Source: JANWHZ01 sp964527385 | GTDB lineage: Bacteria > Patescibacteriota > Saccharimonadia > Saccharimonadales > UBA4665 | Assembly: GCA_964527385.1 (NCBI GenBank) | Contig: CAZGPZ010000049.1 | Coordinates: 1 to 7,542 of the forward strand | Length of the DNA: 7,542 bases | Direction of reading: 5' to 3' | In this document: piece by piece, positions 5,493-7,542 of the stretch | Layout of the letters: the number at the start of each line of letters is the position of its first letter | How positions within the stretch are numbered: the first letter of the stretch is position 1 | Program-made: the position numbers and the translations under genes | Notes under the pieces: generated by a model | Database searches by the model: none | The model's input: the letters and a program-made list of their open reading frames with translations, nothing else | Told to the model about the DNA's origin: nothing

Positions 5493-7542
5493 ATGAAATT
5501 CAAGAAGGGCACTAGAAGAGCGCCGCTAGAGTATGAAAAGGCACTCATCCACTACTGGAAAACGCATGATACTTTTGAAAAGTCGGTCGAGCGCCGTCCA
5601 GCAGATCAATCATATGTCTTTTATGACGGTCCGCCATTTATTACTGGTGTTCCGCATCACGGGACGCTCCTGACCTCAGTTGTCAAAGATGCCGTGCCGC
5701 GTTACCAAACAATGAAAGGCAAGCGGGTGGAGCGCGTCTGGGGTTGGGACTGTCATGGATTGCCGGCAGAAGTGTTTACAGAAAAAAAACTTGGTATCCA
5801 GGATCGCCGAGATATCGGTACTAAGGTAAGCCTCGAAGAATACATCACGACGTGCCGCCAGAATATGGTTCAGACGGGCTCGCTGTGGGAGGATACTATC
5901 GACCGAATTGGCCGTTGGGTTGATTTCAAGGGTGCCTACAAGACTATGGACAAGCCATTCATGGAGAGTGTCTGGTGGGCATTTAAGCAGCTCTATGACG
6001 CCGGCAAGATTTATGAAGGCGAGAAGGTGCTTCTGTATTGCACCCGCGATGCTACACCACTTTCGAAGGCTGAAGTTACCATGGATAGCGACAGCTATAA
6101 AGACGTTACCGACCCGTCAGTTTACGTAAAGCTCAAGTTAGCCGCTGAAGATGCATATCTTTTGGCTTGGACGACTACGCCTTGGACATTACCGGCAAAC
6201 TCGGCCGCAGCGGTTAATGAACATGAGGACTATGTCGAGGTAGAGATTGGTGGTGAAAAACTAATCTTAGCCGAGGCACGCCTTGATAAGGTGCTGACCA
6301 ACGAGAAGCACCAAGTCCTGCCTTATAGAGTACTACGCAGGTTTAAGGGCAAAGAACTGGTAGGAAAGCGTTTCGAGCCACTTTTCGATAACTATGGCAA
6401 AAGCGCGCACCAAGTCTACGCTGCTGATTATGTAACACTCGATGAAGGAACTGGCATCGTGCATCTTGCACCGGCTTATGGCGAAGAAGATTTCGCGCTT
6501 GCTAAACAATACGGCATTCCGGCGGTCAGTGTCGTTGATGACAATGGTTTTTACACGGTCGGCGAGTGGAAGGGCAAGCAAGTTTGGGAAACCAATAAAG
6601 AGATCGCCAAAACTTTGCACGAACGTGGCGTAGTCTGGAAGATAGAATACATCGTCCATAGCTATCCGCATTGCTATCGTTGCGGCACGCGGCTTATGTA
6701 CCGCGCCCATCCGAGTTGGTTCCTGAATATTGCTGGCCAGCGAGAACGCATGCTAGAGGAAAATAATAGTATTAACTGGTTTCCTGAGCACATCAAACAC
6801 GGCAGGTTTGAGAACACTATCGAGACAGCGCCTGACTGGAATCTCAGCCGGGACCGCTTCTGGGCAACTGCTATGCCCGTCTGGCGTGGCACAGACAAGG
6901 ATGGCAACCTTCGTACCAAAATCATCGGCAGCTATGCGGAGCTGAAGGAGCTTTCTGGCGTAGAGCTTGAGGACTATCACCGCCCATGGATCGACCAGGT
7001 GGAGTTCGATCTAGATGGGGTGCACTACAAACGGATCGACAAAGTAATAGACTGCTGGTTTGAAAGTGGATCCATGCCCTTTGCCCAATTCCACTACCCG
7101 TTCGAAAATACTGATAGATTCGAAAAGAATTTTCCGGGTGACTTCATCGTTGAGTATGTTGCCCAGACCCGTGCATGGTTCTATTACCTGCATGCGGTCA
7201 GCCTGGGGTTGTTTGACAGTGCGGCTTTCAAGAACGTGATAGCGCACGGCACCATGGCAGGCAATGATGGCCGCAAGATGAGCAAGAGCTATGGGAATTA
7301 CACCGACCCGAACGAACTCATGGATAAATACAGTGCCGATGCGTTGCGATTCTTACTACTATCATCGCCACTTTTAAGTGGTGATGACTTCTCATTGATC
7401 AACAAAGATGTCGGGGACGTTGCGCGCAAATTGAGTATGATATGGAACATGTTTGACTTCTTCACCCTGTATGCGGAAATCGACAAATGGGAATGGAATG
7501 GCAAATTGGTTGATCCCTCCGACAGCTTGGCAAATCCTTTGG
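5493..7542 (+). CDS. ileS: Isoleucyl-tRNA synthetase (3' partial)
   Basis: This class Ia synthetase charges tRNA-Ile with isoleucine and hydrolyses mischarged valine in its CP1 editing domain. 683 codons are present and the frame runs off the window, so most of the anticodon-binding region is missing. The first Rossmann half has YDGPPFITG and then PHHGTLL (54-60), so the HIGH signature reads H55-H56-G57-T58 with Thr at the last position. WGWDCHGLP follows. The editing domain has WTTTPWTLPAN (from 226) and GTGIVHLAPAYGEED (319-333), whose final Asp is the expected editing residue. A zinc-type CYRC pair follows in HSYPHCYRCG. CWFESGSMPFAQ and VEYVAQTRAWFYYL precede an intact KMSKS at 595-599. 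These motifs suggest the eukaryote/archaea-like IleRS type 2, often mupirocin-tolerant; the type is inferred. The start is ATG 5493, six bases after AAGAGGAG (5479-5486). Expression is probably set by the T-box leader. Confidence 0.96.
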   Translation, partial: MKFKKGTRRAPLEYEKALIHYWKTHDTFEKSVERRPADQSYVFYDGPPFITGVPHHGTLLTSVVKDAVPRYQTMKGKRVERVWGWDCHGLPAEVFTEKKLGIQDRRDIGTKVSLEEYITTCRQNMVQTGSLWEDTIDRIGRWVDFKGAYKTMDKPFMESVWWAFKQLYDAGKIYEGEKVLLYCTRDATPLSKAEVTMDSDSYKDVTDPSVYVKLKLAAEDAYLLAWTTTPWTLPANSAAAVNEHEDYVEVEIGGEKLILAEARLDKVLTNEKHQVLPYRVLRRFKGKELVGKRFEPLFDNYGKSAHQVYAADYVTLDEGTGIVHLAPAYGEEDFALAKQYGIPAVSVVDDNGFYTVGEWKGKQVWETNKEIAKTLHERGVVWKIEYIVHSYPHCYRCGTRLMYRAHPSWFLNIAGQRERMLEENNSINWFPEHIKHGRFENTIETAPDWNLSRDRFWATAMPVWRGTDKDGNLRTKIIGSYAELKELSGVELEDYHRPWIDQVEFDLDGVHYKRIDKVIDCWFESGSMPFAQFHYPFENTDRFEKNFPGDFIVEYVAQTRAWFYYLHAVSLGLFDSAAFKNVIAHGTMAGNDGRKMSKSYGNYTDPNELMDKYSADALRFLLLSSPLLSGDDFSLINKDVGDVARKLSMIWNMFDFFTLYAEIDKWEWNGKLVDPSDSLANPL

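Noticed and set aside
5299..5496. Small plus-strand frame ending at the ileS start, considered as a leader peptide
   Set aside because: It overlaps the whole T-box structure in a different frame from ileS, has no ribosome site, and shows no run of Ile codons.
1..7542. Alternative genetic code, CRISPR arrays, insertion sequences or tRNA genes
   Set aside because: UGA serves as the nrdR stop and does not interrupt the other genes. No direct repeat array, transposase or cloverleaf-like sequence is visible.

Overview
The window reads as chromosomal housekeeping DNA from a bacterium with about 50% GC and the standard genetic code (UGA is used as a stop, at the end of nrdR). I see no mobile element, CRISPR array, tRNA or rRNA gene. 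All four protein families recognised, and the small cysteine-free thioredoxin-fold protein, would fit a Candidatus Saccharibacteria (TM7)/Patescibacteria-type genome. That placement rests on general family resemblance, not on a search, and is only moderately confident. An actinobacterium-like relative is the main alternative, because the ileS leader resembles actinobacterial T-boxes.

Layout, all on the + strand: (1) 1-1254, ftsZ, missing its extreme N-terminus at the window edge. (2) 1255-1399, an intergenic region with promoter-like elements and two candidate NrdR boxes. (3) 1400-1879, nrdR, the ATP/dATP-sensing repressor of ribonucleotide reductase genes. (4) 1880-2023, a structured spacer with two strong inverted repeats. 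(5) 2024-4858, nrdJ, a full-length class II (cobalamin-dependent) ribonucleotide reductase. (6) 4859-4952, a spacer with a long hairpin and an extended -10 promoter very close to the next start codon. (7) 4953-5225, a 90-residue thioredoxin-fold protein with no cysteine. (8) 5226-5492, a regulatory leader that I interpret as a tRNA-Ile-sensing T-box riboswitch with a very short Stem I. (9) 5493-7542, ileS, open at the right edge.

How the parts fit: nrdR and nrdJ form a regulator-target pair for deoxyribonucleotide supply, probably autoregulated through the boxes before nrdR. ileS appears to be controlled by the charging state of tRNA-Ile: an ATC specifier lies in a hairpin loop, a textbook T-box antiterminator follows (TGGTACC bulge between two perfect helices), and a competing stem runs into a T-rich tract. 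The T-box leader is the most interesting element. An altered HIGH signature (HHGT) in the IleRS active site and the cysteine-free thioredoxin-like protein come next.
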